Program-made: the position numbers and the translations under genes | Assembly: GCA_963766175.1 (NCBI GenBank) | Contig: CAVXZE010000012.1 | Coordinates: 124,001 to 188,000, forward strand | DNA: 64,000 bases | Direction: 5' to 3' | Source of the DNA: CAVXZE01 sp963766175 | Lineage (GTDB): Bacteria; Myxococcota_A; UBA9160; UBA6930 | Notes under the pieces: generated by a model | What the model saw: the letters and a program-made list of their open reading frames with translations, nothing else | Told to the model about the DNA's origin: nothing | Database searches by the model: none | Part shown: one piece after another, positions 16,841-25,799 of the stretch | Layout of the letters: the number at the start of each line of letters is the position of its first letter | How positions within the stretch are numbered: position 1 is the first letter of the stretch

Positions 16841-16862
16841 CCGGGGGAGTGATCTCCCCCGG
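16841..16862 (+). other. Perfect hairpin after mraZ
   Basis: CCGGGGGAG (16841-16849) and CTCCCCCGG (16854-16862) form a 9-bp GC stem with a TGAT loop, 20 bases after the mraZ stop. There is no T-run after it, so it could reduce read-through or protect the mraZ transcript end rather than act as a classic terminator. Confidence 0.6.
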
Positions 16863-16872
16863 GTGAGAGGAT

Positions 16873-16961
16873 GGGGTGTCTCCGGAGCGCCGACCCGCGG
16901 CGCGCGGCAATCGTTGGGGGGCGTGACCCGCGCATGCGGCGAAGGCGCTCCGGAGCACCCC
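16873..16961 (+). other. Long-stem RNA structure between mraZ and rsmH
   Basis: The arm at 16873-16891 pairs with 16944-16961 over 18 bp with a single bulged base; the core is CTCCGGAGCGCC against GGCGCTCCGGAG. The enclosed 52 bases contain the near-repeat GACCCGCG twice (16892 and 16925 regions). It would be part of the rsmH leader. A role in attenuation, RNA processing or a small RNA is inference. Confidence 0.55.
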
Positions 16962-17032
16962 GACTCCTACGACTCGCGACGTCGAGTTCATTTCAAGACA
17001 GCAAGAGCGGGAAATGCCCCGCACCGCGTAGG

Positions 17033-17992
17033 TTGACCAGCCGAGCTCTCCATCAGCCGGTCCTCTTGGAGGAGTGCCTCACACTTCTCGGGGCCCGGCC
17101 GGGTGCAACGGTGGTGGACGCAACGGTCGGTTTCGGGGGACACGCCGAGGCCATCCTGGAAAGAACGTCGCCGGACGGGCGGCTGATTGGTCTCGACAAG
17201 GACGATGAGGCACTCCGGCAGGCGGAACACCGGGTGCGTCGCTTCGGAGATCGGGTGCAGCTGGTGCGAACCTCCTTCCGGGACCTGCGGCAGACGCTTT
17301 CGAGGCTCGGGATTTCCCGAGTCGACGGTGTGCTGTTCGACCTGGGCGTCTCGTCGCCGCAGCTGGACGAACCGAAGCGGGGGTTTCGCTTCTCCGATGA
17401 CACCGCCGAGTTGACGCCCCTCGACATGCGCATGGACCGCCGGTCGAAGCTGACGGCCGCAGACCTCCTCGCCACGGCCTCCGAGAAGACACTCGCCGAC
17501 TGGTTCGGGCGCTATGGCGAGCTGCCCGGATCCAAGCGCCTGGCCAGGGCCATCGTCGAGAGGCGTCACCGAGAGCCCTTGCGCACCGCCGCCGATCTAC
17601 TGCGCGTGATTCGCGAGGCCCGGGTGGGCGGCGGCCGCCGGCATCACTCCGCGACACTGGTATTCCAGGCGCTCCGCATCGCTGTGAACGATGAGATGGA
17701 CGCGCTCGCAGTGGGGATCGAGGAAGCGACCGAACTGCTCGCCCCGGCGGGGCGGATCGCGGTCATCGCCTATCACTCGCTCGAGGACCGCATGGTGAAG
17801 CAGCGCTTCCGCGCGCTGGAACGGGGCTGCATCTGCTCACCGAAGGCGCCGGTCTGCACCTGCGGACAGACGCCGCGCTTGCGCCAGCTGACCCGCAAAC
17901 CGGTCCGTCCGGGCCCGGATGAGCTCGCCCGCAATCCCAGGTCGCGATCCGCCCGTCTGCGGGCGGCCGAGAGAACCCGGGAGGCGGCGTGA
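17033..17992 (+). CDS. rsmH: 16S rRNA (cytosine1402-N4)-methyltransferase RsmH
   Basis: A SAM-dependent enzyme that methylates C1402 of 16S rRNA. Motifs: HQPVLLEECL at the N-terminus, VVDATVGFGGHAEAIL for SAM binding, GVLFDLGVSSPQLD, FSDDTAELTPLDMRMD, and the C-terminal AYHSLEDRMVKQRF with a CICSPKAPVCTCG Cys cluster. The frame is open far upstream (to 16871 and beyond), but homology starts near 17045. TTG 17033 gives 319 residues, close to the family length, although its ribosome site is weak; the start is uncertain. The next gene begins at a 4-base overlap. Confidence 0.88.
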   Translation: MTSRALHQPVLLEECLTLLGARPGATVVDATVGFGGHAEAILERTSPDGRLIGLDKDDEALRQAEHRVRRFGDRVQLVRTSFRDLRQTLSRLGISRVDGVLFDLGVSSPQLDEPKRGFRFSDDTAELTPLDMRMDRRSKLTAADLLATASEKTLADWFGRYGELPGSKRLARAIVERRHREPLRTAADLLRVIREARVGGGRRHHSATLVFQALRIAVNDEMDALAVGIEEATELLAPAGRIAVIAYHSLEDRMVKQRFRALERGCICSPKAPVCTCGQTPRLRQLTRKPVRPGPDELARNPRSRSARLRAAERTREAA

Positions 17993-18420
17993 ACAAGGTC
18001 TGGGCGAGACAGAGGGCTCAGCTGTTCGCGGAAGAGCCGCCGCCGGACGCTTCCTCGACGCCGCTCTCGGAATCCTCGGATCGCGATTCCGACACGGTCG
18101 GGCGCGACTTCGCTCACCTCCCCTCGCGAGGTCGAAGACCTTTGCAGCCCTGGGTCGCAATCACGGTGGGTACGCTCGCTGCGGCCCTGATGGTCGCATC
18201 CCTGCGCGTCTCGATCCTGCGGCTCCGCTACCAGCTCTCGGCCGCCGTCACCGAGGAGACGGAACTGCTCGCGAGTCAGCGCGAAATCACGGTGGAGCTC
18301 CGCGAGCTGCGCGATCCGACCCGACTGCGCGAGCTGGCGACGAAGCAGGGCTTCGCCCGCCCGGAACGCGTCATCCAGCTCTCCGTCCCGGCGACGGCGC
18401 AAGTCGAAACCGCACCATGA
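17989..18420 (+). CDS. ftsL: Cell division protein FtsL
   Basis: A 143-residue protein with a GTG start overlapping the rsmH stop. It has an N-terminal disordered segment of about 50 residues, one membrane helix (PWVAITVGTLAAALMVASLRVSI) and a periplasmic coiled coil (RLRYQLSAAVTEETELLASQREITVELRELRDPTRL), the FtsL layout. FtsL joins FtsB and FtsQ to activate FtsWI at the septum. The identification rests on topology and position, as ftsL sequences diverge strongly. The cytoplasmic part is longer than in E. coli. Confidence 0.82.
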   Translation: MNKVWARQRAQLFAEEPPPDASSTPLSESSDRDSDTVGRDFAHLPSRGRRPLQPWVAITVGTLAAALMVASLRVSILRLRYQLSAAVTEETELLASQREITVELRELRDPTRLRELATKQGFARPERVIQLSVPATAQVETAP

Positions 18421-20450
18421 GATCGGAAGACCTGGGCAGATCCGGCCTGCGGCTGCGCGTCGCCTGCGCCGTTCTGCTCGGCTGCTTTGCGCTTCTGGCG
18501 GTGCGAGCCGCCCAGCTCGCAATGGTCGATCCGCGCGGTCCGGAGCTGGCCAGGAGACAGAACGCGGGGACCCTTCGCCTGGCGGCTGCCAGAGGGCTGA
18601 TCGTGGACCGCTCGGGCGCCGAGCTGGCGGTGACCGTCTCGGCCCCGTCTGTGTACGCGACCCGAGCCGCGATCGCCGATGACGAGGAGACGGCCAGGGC
18701 CATCGCCCGAGCGCTTGGCAGCGACACCGCATCGGTGCGGAGGCGGTTGGAGACGAATTCGCCCTTCATCTACGTCAAGCGCTGGATCCGCCCCGAACAG
18801 GCCGAGGCCATCCGCGCCCTCGCGCTCCCGGGAGTGGGAATCATCCCGGAGCCCCGCCGTGCCTATCCCCACCGTGAGCTCGCCGGCCCCGTGCTCGGCT
18901 TCGCGAACATCGACGGCGAGGGAACTCGAGGAATCGAGCAGAAGGAGGATTCCTGGCTGCGCGGCAAGGCACAGCTGCTCACCGTGGAGCGCGACGCACA
19001 TGGCCAGCTGCTGGTGGCCTCTGGCCTCGATCCCCGCAGCGCGGCCGGGGGAGATGTCGCCCTCACCCTCGATGCGACGCTCCAGGCGGAGATCGACGCA
19101 TCCCTCGAGGAGGTGATCGCGGTCACCGGCGCCCGGGGCGGTTCCGTCGTCTCATTGGATCCCCGGACCGGAGACATCCTGGCCCTCTCCGAGCTACCCA
19201 GCTTCGATCCGAACCGGTTCCGCACCACTCCCTACCCGGCGACCCGCTCCCGCGCCTTTCTCGACGCGATGGAGCCCGGGTCCGTCCTCAAACCCTTCGT
19301 GGTCGCCGCGGCGCTCCAACACGGCGCCGTGTCAATAGAAGACAAGATCGACTGCGAGAAAGGGTTCTTTCGGATCAGGGGCAAGACGCTGCGGGACCGC
19401 AAGCCCTTCGGCGTCATCGACCTGGCCGGGGTGCTCCGCGTCTCCAGCAACATCTGTGCGGCGAAGATCGGCTTCGCGGTGGGACGCGAGGCGCACTTCG
19501 ATACCCTGCGCCGCTTCGGATTCGGTGCGCCGACGGGGAGCGGCTTCCCAGAGGAATCGGCTGGTCTGCTGCGGAGCTGGCGGAAGTGGCGCGAGGTCGA
19601 TCACGCCACCATCTCCTACGGCCAGGGAATCGGAGTCACGGCCGTCCAGATCGCGGCAGCGACCGCGGCGCTTGCCAACGGCGGTCTCTGGCTGCAGCCG
19701 CGGTTGGTGGCCGCGCGACGCGTCGCCGGTGGCTCCTGGAAGGCCACGGACCCCGCTTCGGAGCGGCGGGCGGTCCGAACCGACGTGGCCGATGCAGTGC
19801 TGCAAATGATGGAGACGGTGGTGAGCGCGGAGGGCACCGGCCAGCGCGCCGCCCTCGAGGGCGTGCGGGTCGCTGGAAAGACCGGGACTGCCCAGAAGCT
19901 CGATGCCGCGACGGGTGCCTACTCCACGGACAGCTATCTCGCCTGGTTCGCGGGCGTTGCCCCGGCGGACGATCCGAGGATCGTCATCGTCGTCACGCTC
20001 GACGAGCCCGCCGGTCTCTCCCACTCGGGCGGCGCCACGGCGGCACCGCTCTTCGCCCGGGTCGCCGCGGGCCACCTGGTCCGGTACGGAATCCTGACGC
20101 AGCCCAAGCTGACGCTGCCCCGCACCGCCAGCATCCAGCCCGACCCGGATGCGCCGCGGAAAGCCAGCAAGCCGGCGCGGGCAAAGAAGGCAATCCAACC
20201 CCCGATCCGAGACAAGAAGAATCCGCAACGCGCCCTGATGATCGTGACCCTGGACGACCGGCTGCTGTTGCCGGACTTCAGCGGTCTCAGCACCGACGAG
20301 GTGAAGCGGGCCACGACGCGAATCGGACTCCAGGTCGAGATGCGGGGACGAGGACGCGCCGTTTCACAGTATCCCGCACCGGGAACGATCCTCGCGGGAG
20401 CCATGCGGCACGTGAGTGTTCGCTTCGCGCCCCGTGGAGAAGACGGCTGA
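18417..20450 (+). CDS. ftsI: Septal peptidoglycan transpeptidase FtsI (PBP3) with PASTA domain
   Basis: A 677-residue class B penicillin-binding protein; start ATG 18417 overlaps the ftsL stop (ATGA). It has a membrane anchor at about 12-35, a pedestal domain, then the transpeptidase with SVLK (289-292), SSN (343-345) and KTG (488-490). After a Lys/Pro-rich linker (about 560-605) the last 65 residues look like a PASTA domain (LLPDFSGLSTDEVKRATTRIGLQVE). A C-terminal PASTA is found in Gram-positive and deltaproteobacterial FtsI/SpoVD types, not in E. coli. It works with FtsW in septal wall synthesis. Confidence 0.93.
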   Translation: MRSEDLGRSGLRLRVACAVLLGCFALLAVRAAQLAMVDPRGPELARRQNAGTLRLAAARGLIVDRSGAELAVTVSAPSVYATRAAIADDEETARAIARALGSDTASVRRRLETNSPFIYVKRWIRPEQAEAIRALALPGVGIIPEPRRAYPHRELAGPVLGFANIDGEGTRGIEQKEDSWLRGKAQLLTVERDAHGQLLVASGLDPRSAAGGDVALTLDATLQAEIDASLEEVIAVTGARGGSVVSLDPRTGDILALSELPSFDPNRFRTTPYPATRSRAFLDAMEPGSVLKPFVVAAALQHGAVSIEDKIDCEKGFFRIRGKTLRDRKPFGVIDLAGVLRVSSNICAAKIGFAVGREAHFDTLRRFGFGAPTGSGFPEESAGLLRSWRKWREVDHATISYGQGIGVTAVQIAAATAALANGGLWLQPRLVAARRVAGGSWKATDPASERRAVRTDVADAVLQMMETVVSAEGTGQRAALEGVRVAGKTGTAQKLDAATGAYSTDSYLAWFAGVAPADDPRIVIVVTLDEPAGLSHSGGATAAPLFARVAAGHLVRYGILTQPKLTLPRTASIQPDPDAPRKASKPARAKKAIQPPIRDKKNPQRALMIVTLDDRLLLPDFSGLSTDEVKRATTRIGLQVEMRGRGRAVSQYPAPGTILAGAMRHVSVRFAPRGEDG

Positions 20451-21988
20451 TGCGACTCTCGGCGCTTCTCGACTCCCTCCCCCCCCACCTGGCTCCGCAA
20501 CTCCTCGGTGCCGGCGGCGACGACCCGATCATCCGGGGCGTGACCTACGACTCTCGAGGGGTCTCGCCGGGGGACCTCTTCGTCGCCTTGCGCGGGGAGA
20601 ACCACGACGGCCACGAATACCTGGCCCAGGCTCTGGATCTGGGAGCCGCGGCACTTCTGGTGGAAACGACACCCGAGGGTCTCGAGTCGCGGGGACGAAC
20701 GGTGGCCTCGGTTCCCGATACGCGACGCGCCCTGGCGCCGATCGCGCGGCGTTTCTACGGAGACCCGGCTGACGAACTCCGGCTGATCGGCGTAACCGGC
20801 ACCAACGGCAAGACCAGCACCACCTTCCTCATCGAGTCGATCCTCGAGGCGGCCGGAATCGCCGTGGGAATCATCGGCACCGTGGAGATCCGCTACGCGG
20901 ACCACCGGGAGCGGACGGTGAACACGACGCCGGAGAGCCTCGATCTCCAGCGCACCCTGCGCGCCATGTGCACCAGCGGTATCTCGGCTGCCGCGCTGGA
21001 GGTATCCTCCCACGGCCTCTCCCTGGGACGGGTCGAGGGCTGCCGTTTCGAGGTGGGCGCGGTGACGAATCTCACCCCGGAGCACCTGGATTTTCACGAG
21101 ACCATGGACTCCTACCTGGAGGCGAAGACCCTCCTGTTCCGCGACTTCCTCGCTTCCGACGCAAGCGCGGTGGTGAACATGGACGACCCGAGGGCGGCGG
21201 CCTTTCTGGAGGCCGCCCGCGAGGCCGGTGCCCGGACGATTCGCGTCTCGCGCCGAGCCGATACCCCCGCGGAGATCCGGGTGGAGAAAGCCGAAGTGAG
21301 ACTCGACGGAACCAGGGCCGCGCTCTGCCTGCCCTCGGGCCCACTCGAGGTCGACCTGCCCCTGGTCGGAGATTTCAACGTCGAGAACATGGCCGTGGCC
21401 GTCGGTGTGGCGGTTGCCCTTGGGATCGAACCGGACGACATCGCCCGCGGCGTCGCCAGCTGCACGCAGGTTCCGGGACGGACGGAGCGGGTGGGCGCGG
21501 AGGTCGAGAACGCCCCGACCATCCTGGTGGACTACGCCCATACACCCGATGCGGTCGAAAAGCTGCTGCGGACGATACGACCCTTGACCGGTGGACGCCT
21601 CATCACCGTCTTCGGCTGCGGTGGTGACCGCGACCGATCGAAACGGCCGTCGATGGCGAAGGCCGTTGCTGATTACAGCGACCGGGCGATCGCGACCAGC
21701 GACAACCCGCGCACGGAGGACCCCCTTGCGATTCTCTCCGACGTGGAGGAGGGCCTGGGTGAGCTCCGCCGCGTGGATGAATCGCAGCTGGATCAGACCG
21801 AGCGCTCCTATGCGCTGGTGGTGGACCGCCGGGAGGCGATCGGGCTCGCCCTCGACATCGCGCGGCCGGAGGATACCGTGGTCCTCGCCGGCAAGGGCCA
21901 CGAGGACTACCAGATCATCGGCCGGGAGAGGCTGCCCTTCGACGATCGCGTGGAGGCGCTACGGGCGCTGGGGAGACGAAGCCCATGA
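20450..21988 (+). CDS. murE: UDP-MurNAc-L-Ala-D-Glu:meso-diaminopimelate ligase MurE
   Basis: A 512-residue Mur ligase. The start ATG 20450 shares one base with the ftsI stop. P-loop TGTNGKTST (116-124), the ATP-site EVSSHGL (184-190), the carbamylated-Lys region and SDNPRTEDP, whose DNPR (418-421) is the signature of ligases that add meso-diaminopimelate. It therefore predicts DAP-type peptidoglycan. The next gene overlaps by 4 bases. Confidence 0.95.
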   Translation: MRLSALLDSLPPHLAPQLLGAGGDDPIIRGVTYDSRGVSPGDLFVALRGENHDGHEYLAQALDLGAAALLVETTPEGLESRGRTVASVPDTRRALAPIARRFYGDPADELRLIGVTGTNGKTSTTFLIESILEAAGIAVGIIGTVEIRYADHRERTVNTTPESLDLQRTLRAMCTSGISAAALEVSSHGLSLGRVEGCRFEVGAVTNLTPEHLDFHETMDSYLEAKTLLFRDFLASDASAVVNMDDPRAAAFLEAAREAGARTIRVSRRADTPAEIRVEKAEVRLDGTRAALCLPSGPLEVDLPLVGDFNVENMAVAVGVAVALGIEPDDIARGVASCTQVPGRTERVGAEVENAPTILVDYAHTPDAVEKLLRTIRPLTGGRLITVFGCGGDRDRSKRPSMAKAVADYSDRAIATSDNPRTEDPLAILSDVEEGLGELRRVDESQLDQTERSYALVVDRREAIGLALDIARPEDTVVLAGKGHEDYQIIGRERLPFDDRVEALRALGRRSP

Positions 21989-23391
21989 GCATCCCCTTCC
22001 TGGCCCGCGACGTCGTCGACTGGACCGGTGGCGACTTGCTCCAAGGCCAGGAGACCGCGCGCTTCGATGGTGTATCGATCGACTCCCGCAACGTCGCACC
22101 CGGCCAGCTCTTCGTCGCCATCCAGGGTCCCACCCACGACGGCCATCTCTTCGTCGAGGGCGCCCTCTCGTCGGGCGCCGCCGGGCTCCTGATCGAGCGT
22201 GGCCGCGCGCTGCCCGTCGCCGCGAAGCCTGCGCCTCTGGTCATCGCCGTCGATGACACGACCCGGTCCCTGGGCGCCCTGGCCGCTGGACACCGTCGCG
22301 GCTTCGAGGGACCCCTCGTCGCCATCACCGGCAGCAACGGAAAGAGCACCACCAAGGAAATGTGCGCGGCGATCCTCTCCCAATCGGGCTCCTGCCTCAA
22401 GAATCGCGGAAATCTGAACAACGAATTCGGTCTCCCTCTGACACTGCTGGAGCGTGAAGCCGACCACCGCACCCTGGTCGTGGAGCTCGGCACCAATCAC
22501 CGCGGCGAGATCGCTTCATTGGCGGCCATTGCCCGCCCCAACGTCGCAGTGCTGACGAACGTGGGAACGGCTCACATCGAGTTCCTGGGCTCCCGCGACG
22601 AGATCGCCGCCGAGAAGGGAGACCTGATCGCCGCCCTCGATGAGGATGCCGTCGCGGTTCTGAACGCCGACGATCACCGCGTGATGGCCCAGGCAGAACG
22701 CACGCGCGCCCGCATTCTGCGCTTCGGACAGCACGCCGAGGCCGAAGTCCGCGCCGAACGGATCACCTCGCTGGGGGAGCGCGGCTTTGCCTTCGACCTC
22801 GTCACCGATACGGACCATGTGCCGGTCCACGTGGCCGGTCTCGGTGAGCCGACGGTGTGGAACGCGCTGGCAGCGAGCGCCGCCGCCCTGGCGGCGGGCG
22901 CCCCTCTGGCGTCCGTATCCCAGGGACTGGCGCGCTACCAGCCGATGAGCGGACGGATGGAGCGGGTCTCCCTGCCGCGCAACATCATCCTGATCAACGA
23001 CACCTACAACGCGAATCCCCAGTCCATGGAAGTGGCGCTCCGGAGTCTGACCGAGCTCAAAGGGGAAAGCCGAGGGGTGGCGGTGCTCGGCGACATGGGA
23101 GAGCTGGGAAGCTCCGCAGGCGCCGCCCACCGGGCTACTGGGGCTCTCGTCGCCGAGCTGGGACTCGACTTCCTCTTCGCGCTGGGAGAGTTTGCCGCGG
23201 AGATCGCCGAAGGCGCGACCGAAGCCGGAATGAATCCGGACCGCGTGCACGTGGGCACCAGTCATGACGAAACCAGCGGAGAGCTCCGGCGAATCCTGCA
23301 GGGAGACGACTGGGTTCTGGTCAAGGGGTCGCGCTCCATGCAGATGGAGCGGGTGGTGGAAGCGCTCGCGCGCGCGGGAGATCCGCAGTAG
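21985..23391 (+). CDS. murF: UDP-MurNAc-tripeptide:D-Ala-D-Ala ligase MurF
   Basis: A 468-residue Mur ligase that adds the D-Ala-D-Ala dipeptide and completes the UDP-MurNAc-pentapeptide. Motifs: DSRNVAPGQLFVAI for UDP-sugar binding, P-loop TGSNGKSTTKEM (about 114-125), the NRGNLNNEFGLPLTLL region typical of MurF, and NDTYNANPQSM. ATGA start overlap with murE. The stop is immediately followed by the mraY start. No ddl gene, which would make its substrate, is in this cluster. Confidence 0.95.
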   Translation: MSIPFLARDVVDWTGGDLLQGQETARFDGVSIDSRNVAPGQLFVAIQGPTHDGHLFVEGALSSGAAGLLIERGRALPVAAKPAPLVIAVDDTTRSLGALAAGHRRGFEGPLVAITGSNGKSTTKEMCAAILSQSGSCLKNRGNLNNEFGLPLTLLEREADHRTLVVELGTNHRGEIASLAAIARPNVAVLTNVGTAHIEFLGSRDEIAAEKGDLIAALDEDAVAVLNADDHRVMAQAERTRARILRFGQHAEAEVRAERITSLGERGFAFDLVTDTDHVPVHVAGLGEPTVWNALAASAAALAAGAPLASVSQGLARYQPMSGRMERVSLPRNIILINDTYNANPQSMEVALRSLTELKGESRGVAVLGDMGELGSSAGAAHRATGALVAELGLDFLFALGEFAAEIAEGATEAGMNPDRVHVGTSHDETSGELRRILQGDDWVLVKGSRSMQMERVVEALARAGDPQ

Positions 23392-24465
23392 ATGCTGTAT
23401 CACCTGCTCTATCCGCTGGCGGAAACCATCGGCGCCTTCAACGTGTTCCGATACATCACGTTCCGCACCGCTGCGGCCACCCTGACCGCCTTGTTCCTGT
23501 CCTTCCTGCTGGGCCCGCCGCTGATCCGCTCCCTGGCTCGCCTGAGAGTAGGCCAGCCGATCCGCGAGATCGGACCGGATCACCGGGAGAAGGAAGGAAC
23601 ACCCACCATGGGTGGCTTGCTGATCCTGGTTTCGTTGAGCGTCTCGGTCCTGCTCTGGGCGAACCTGGAGAGCCGCGCCGTGTGGATCGTGCTGGGGCTC
23701 ACCATCGGCTACGGCCTGCTCGGCTTCATCGATGATTACCGCAAGGTCAAGCAGCGGCACAGCGACGGCATCCGTGCGCGCTCCAAGCTCTTCTGGCAGT
23801 TCCTGCTGGCGTTCGGCGTTGCGCTGCTGATCTACACCGATCCCAATTTCGACAGGGAGCTGGCGGTCCCCTTCTTCAAGAACTTCACACCCCACCTCGG
23901 CTGGATCTACGTTCCCCTGGCGGCGCTCGTGATCGTGGCGGCCAGCAACGCCGTGAATCTGACCGACGGTCTCGACGGACTGGCGATCGGACCGGTGATG
24001 ATCGCCGCGGGGACTTTTTTGATCCTGGCCTACGCCGCCGGACATTCGGTGATTGCCGACTACCTGGCCATCAAGTACGTGGCAGGAAGCGGTCAGTTGG
24101 CGATTTTCTGCGGCGCCCTGGTGGGAGGCGGCCTCGGCTTCCTCTGGTTCAACACCTATCCGGCCCAGCTCTTCATGGGAGACGTCGGCTCTCTCGCACT
24201 CGGTGGGGCACTGGGCGCGATCGCCATCGTGATTCGCCAGGAAATCCTGCTCGCCGTGGTCGGAGGAATCTTCGTGGCCGAGACCCTCTCGGTCATGATC
24301 CAGGTGATCTCCTTCAAGCTCACCGGCAAGCGGGTCTTTCGGATGGCTCCCATCCACCATCACTTCGAGCAGATCGGCTGGGCGGAGCAGAAGATCGTGG
24401 TTCGTTTCTGGATCGTCGCGATCATTCTCGCCCTGGTCGCCCTCTCCTCGTTGAAGTTGCGTTGA
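23392..24465 (+). CDS. mraY: Phospho-MurNAc-pentapeptide translocase MraY
   Basis: A 357-residue polytopic membrane enzyme that transfers phospho-MurNAc-pentapeptide to undecaprenyl phosphate (lipid I). The conserved Asp-rich loops are seen: GFIDDYRKV, NLTDGLDGLAIG, and MGDVGSLALGG, plus the C-terminal MAPIHHHFEQIGW. The N-terminus MLYHLLYPL and ten or so hydrophobic segments match the family. It begins one base after the murF stop and shares one base with the murD start. Confidence 0.96.
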   Translation: MLYHLLYPLAETIGAFNVFRYITFRTAAATLTALFLSFLLGPPLIRSLARLRVGQPIREIGPDHREKEGTPTMGGLLILVSLSVSVLLWANLESRAVWIVLGLTIGYGLLGFIDDYRKVKQRHSDGIRARSKLFWQFLLAFGVALLIYTDPNFDRELAVPFFKNFTPHLGWIYVPLAALVIVAASNAVNLTDGLDGLAIGPVMIAAGTFLILAYAAGHSVIADYLAIKYVAGSGQLAIFCGALVGGGLGFLWFNTYPAQLFMGDVGSLALGGALGAIAIVIRQEILLAVVGGIFVAETLSVMIQVISFKLTGKRVFRMAPIHHHFEQIGWAEQKIVVRFWIVAIILALVALSSLKLR

Positions 24466-25799
24466 TGAACGACCTCTCGGGACAGCGGGTGCTGGTACTG
24501 GGCCTCGGAATTTCGGGGAGGAGCGCGGCTTCGTTCTGTGCATCCCAGGGCGCCGAAGTGGTGGCCGTGGACGAGCGGCCGGCGAGCCAGCTCGAAGACC
24601 TGAAAGAGATTCCGCCCCGCGTCACACTGCGGCTGGGCGAACCATTCCCCGACGCGGCGGATTTCGACCTGGTGGTGCCGAGCCCCGGCGTTCCGCAAGA
24701 GCGCTACCGGGCCTGTGCCCGCCGGGCCTGGGGCGACGTGGAACTCGCTTTTCGCGCGCTCGCGGTCCCGGTCGTCGCAGTCACCGGAACCAACGGGAAG
24801 TCGACCACCGCGTCCCTGGTCGAGTGGATGCTGCGAGCCGCGGGGCTGCGCGCGCTGGCCGCTGGAAATATCGGCGAGCCCGCCCTCGGCCTGGTGGGGC
24901 GACCCATCGACGTCGCCGTCCTCGAAGTCTCCTCCTTCCAGCTGGAGACGACGGACGCTTTCCGGCCCCGTGTCTCCGTGCTGCTCAATCTGAGCGAGGA
25001 CCATCTCGACCGACACGGCAGCCTGGAGGAATACACCTCGGCGAAGCGGCGCATCTTCGCCAGGCAGGAGGCGGAGGATGTCGCCGTGTTGAACGGGGAC
25101 GACCCCCGGGTCACGGCTCTCCAGGCGGGGATCCGCGCAGAGATCCGCAGCTTCCGACGTTTCACGCCCAGCGAGAACGGCGCCTGGTGGGATGGCGACG
25201 CCATCGTTCTGCGAGCCGGCGGAGAGGACACCCGCCTGCCTCTCGAGGGAGTCCAGCTGGGCGGCGGACACCATCGGGACAACGCTCTGGCGGCGCTGCT
25301 GGCTGCGTCCGCTGTGGGTGCCAGCCCGTCCAAGGCCGCCCGTGCCCTCGCGAGCTTCAAGGGTCTTCCCCATCGCGGTGAGCTGGTCCGCAGGATCGGA
25401 AGCGTGGAGTGGATCAATGACTCGAAGGCGACCAACCCGGGAGCCGCCCAGGCTGCACTCGCGAGTCAACAGGCACCGGTCATCTGGATCGCTGGCGGCA
25501 GGGACAAGGGGCTTTCCTTCGGGGCGCTCGCCGGAGCAGCGCGGGGAAGGGTCCGGTCTGCCCTCCTGATCGGAGAGGCCGCCGAGAAGATCGCCGGGGC
25601 GCTCACCGACCGCGTCCCCTTCGAGCTCGTCGAGACCCTCGAAGAGGCTGTCCATCGCGCTCAATCACTGGCGAAGCCCGGCGACGTGATCGTGCTGGCG
25701 CCGGCCTGCGCGAGCTTCGACCAGTTCAACGGATTCGAAGACCGCGGCGACCAGTTCATGAAGCTCGTCCACGCGTTGCCGGAGAGGCGAGAGCGATGA
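24465..25799 (+). CDS. murD: UDP-MurNAc-L-Ala:D-glutamate ligase MurD
   Basis: A 444-residue cytoplasmic ligase adding D-Glu. It opens with a Rossmann-like UDP-binding part (RVLVLGLGISGRSAA), has P-loop TGTNGKSTT at about 107-115, LEVSSFQLE, the ENDLDRH-type LSEDHLDRHG, and the third-domain NDSKATNPGAA and LAPACASFDQF. The ATG 24465 overlaps the mraY stop by one base; a TTG three bases upstream is less likely. Confidence 0.95.
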   Translation: MNDLSGQRVLVLGLGISGRSAASFCASQGAEVVAVDERPASQLEDLKEIPPRVTLRLGEPFPDAADFDLVVPSPGVPQERYRACARRAWGDVELAFRALAVPVVAVTGTNGKSTTASLVEWMLRAAGLRALAAGNIGEPALGLVGRPIDVAVLEVSSFQLETTDAFRPRVSVLLNLSEDHLDRHGSLEEYTSAKRRIFARQEAEDVAVLNGDDPRVTALQAGIRAEIRSFRRFTPSENGAWWDGDAIVLRAGGEDTRLPLEGVQLGGGHHRDNALAALLAASAVGASPSKAARALASFKGLPHRGELVRRIGSVEWINDSKATNPGAAQAALASQQAPVIWIAGGRDKGLSFGALAGAARGRVRSALLIGEAAEKIAGALTDRVPFELVETLEEAVHRAQSLAKPGDVIVLAPACASFDQFNGFEDRGDQFMKLVHALPERRER

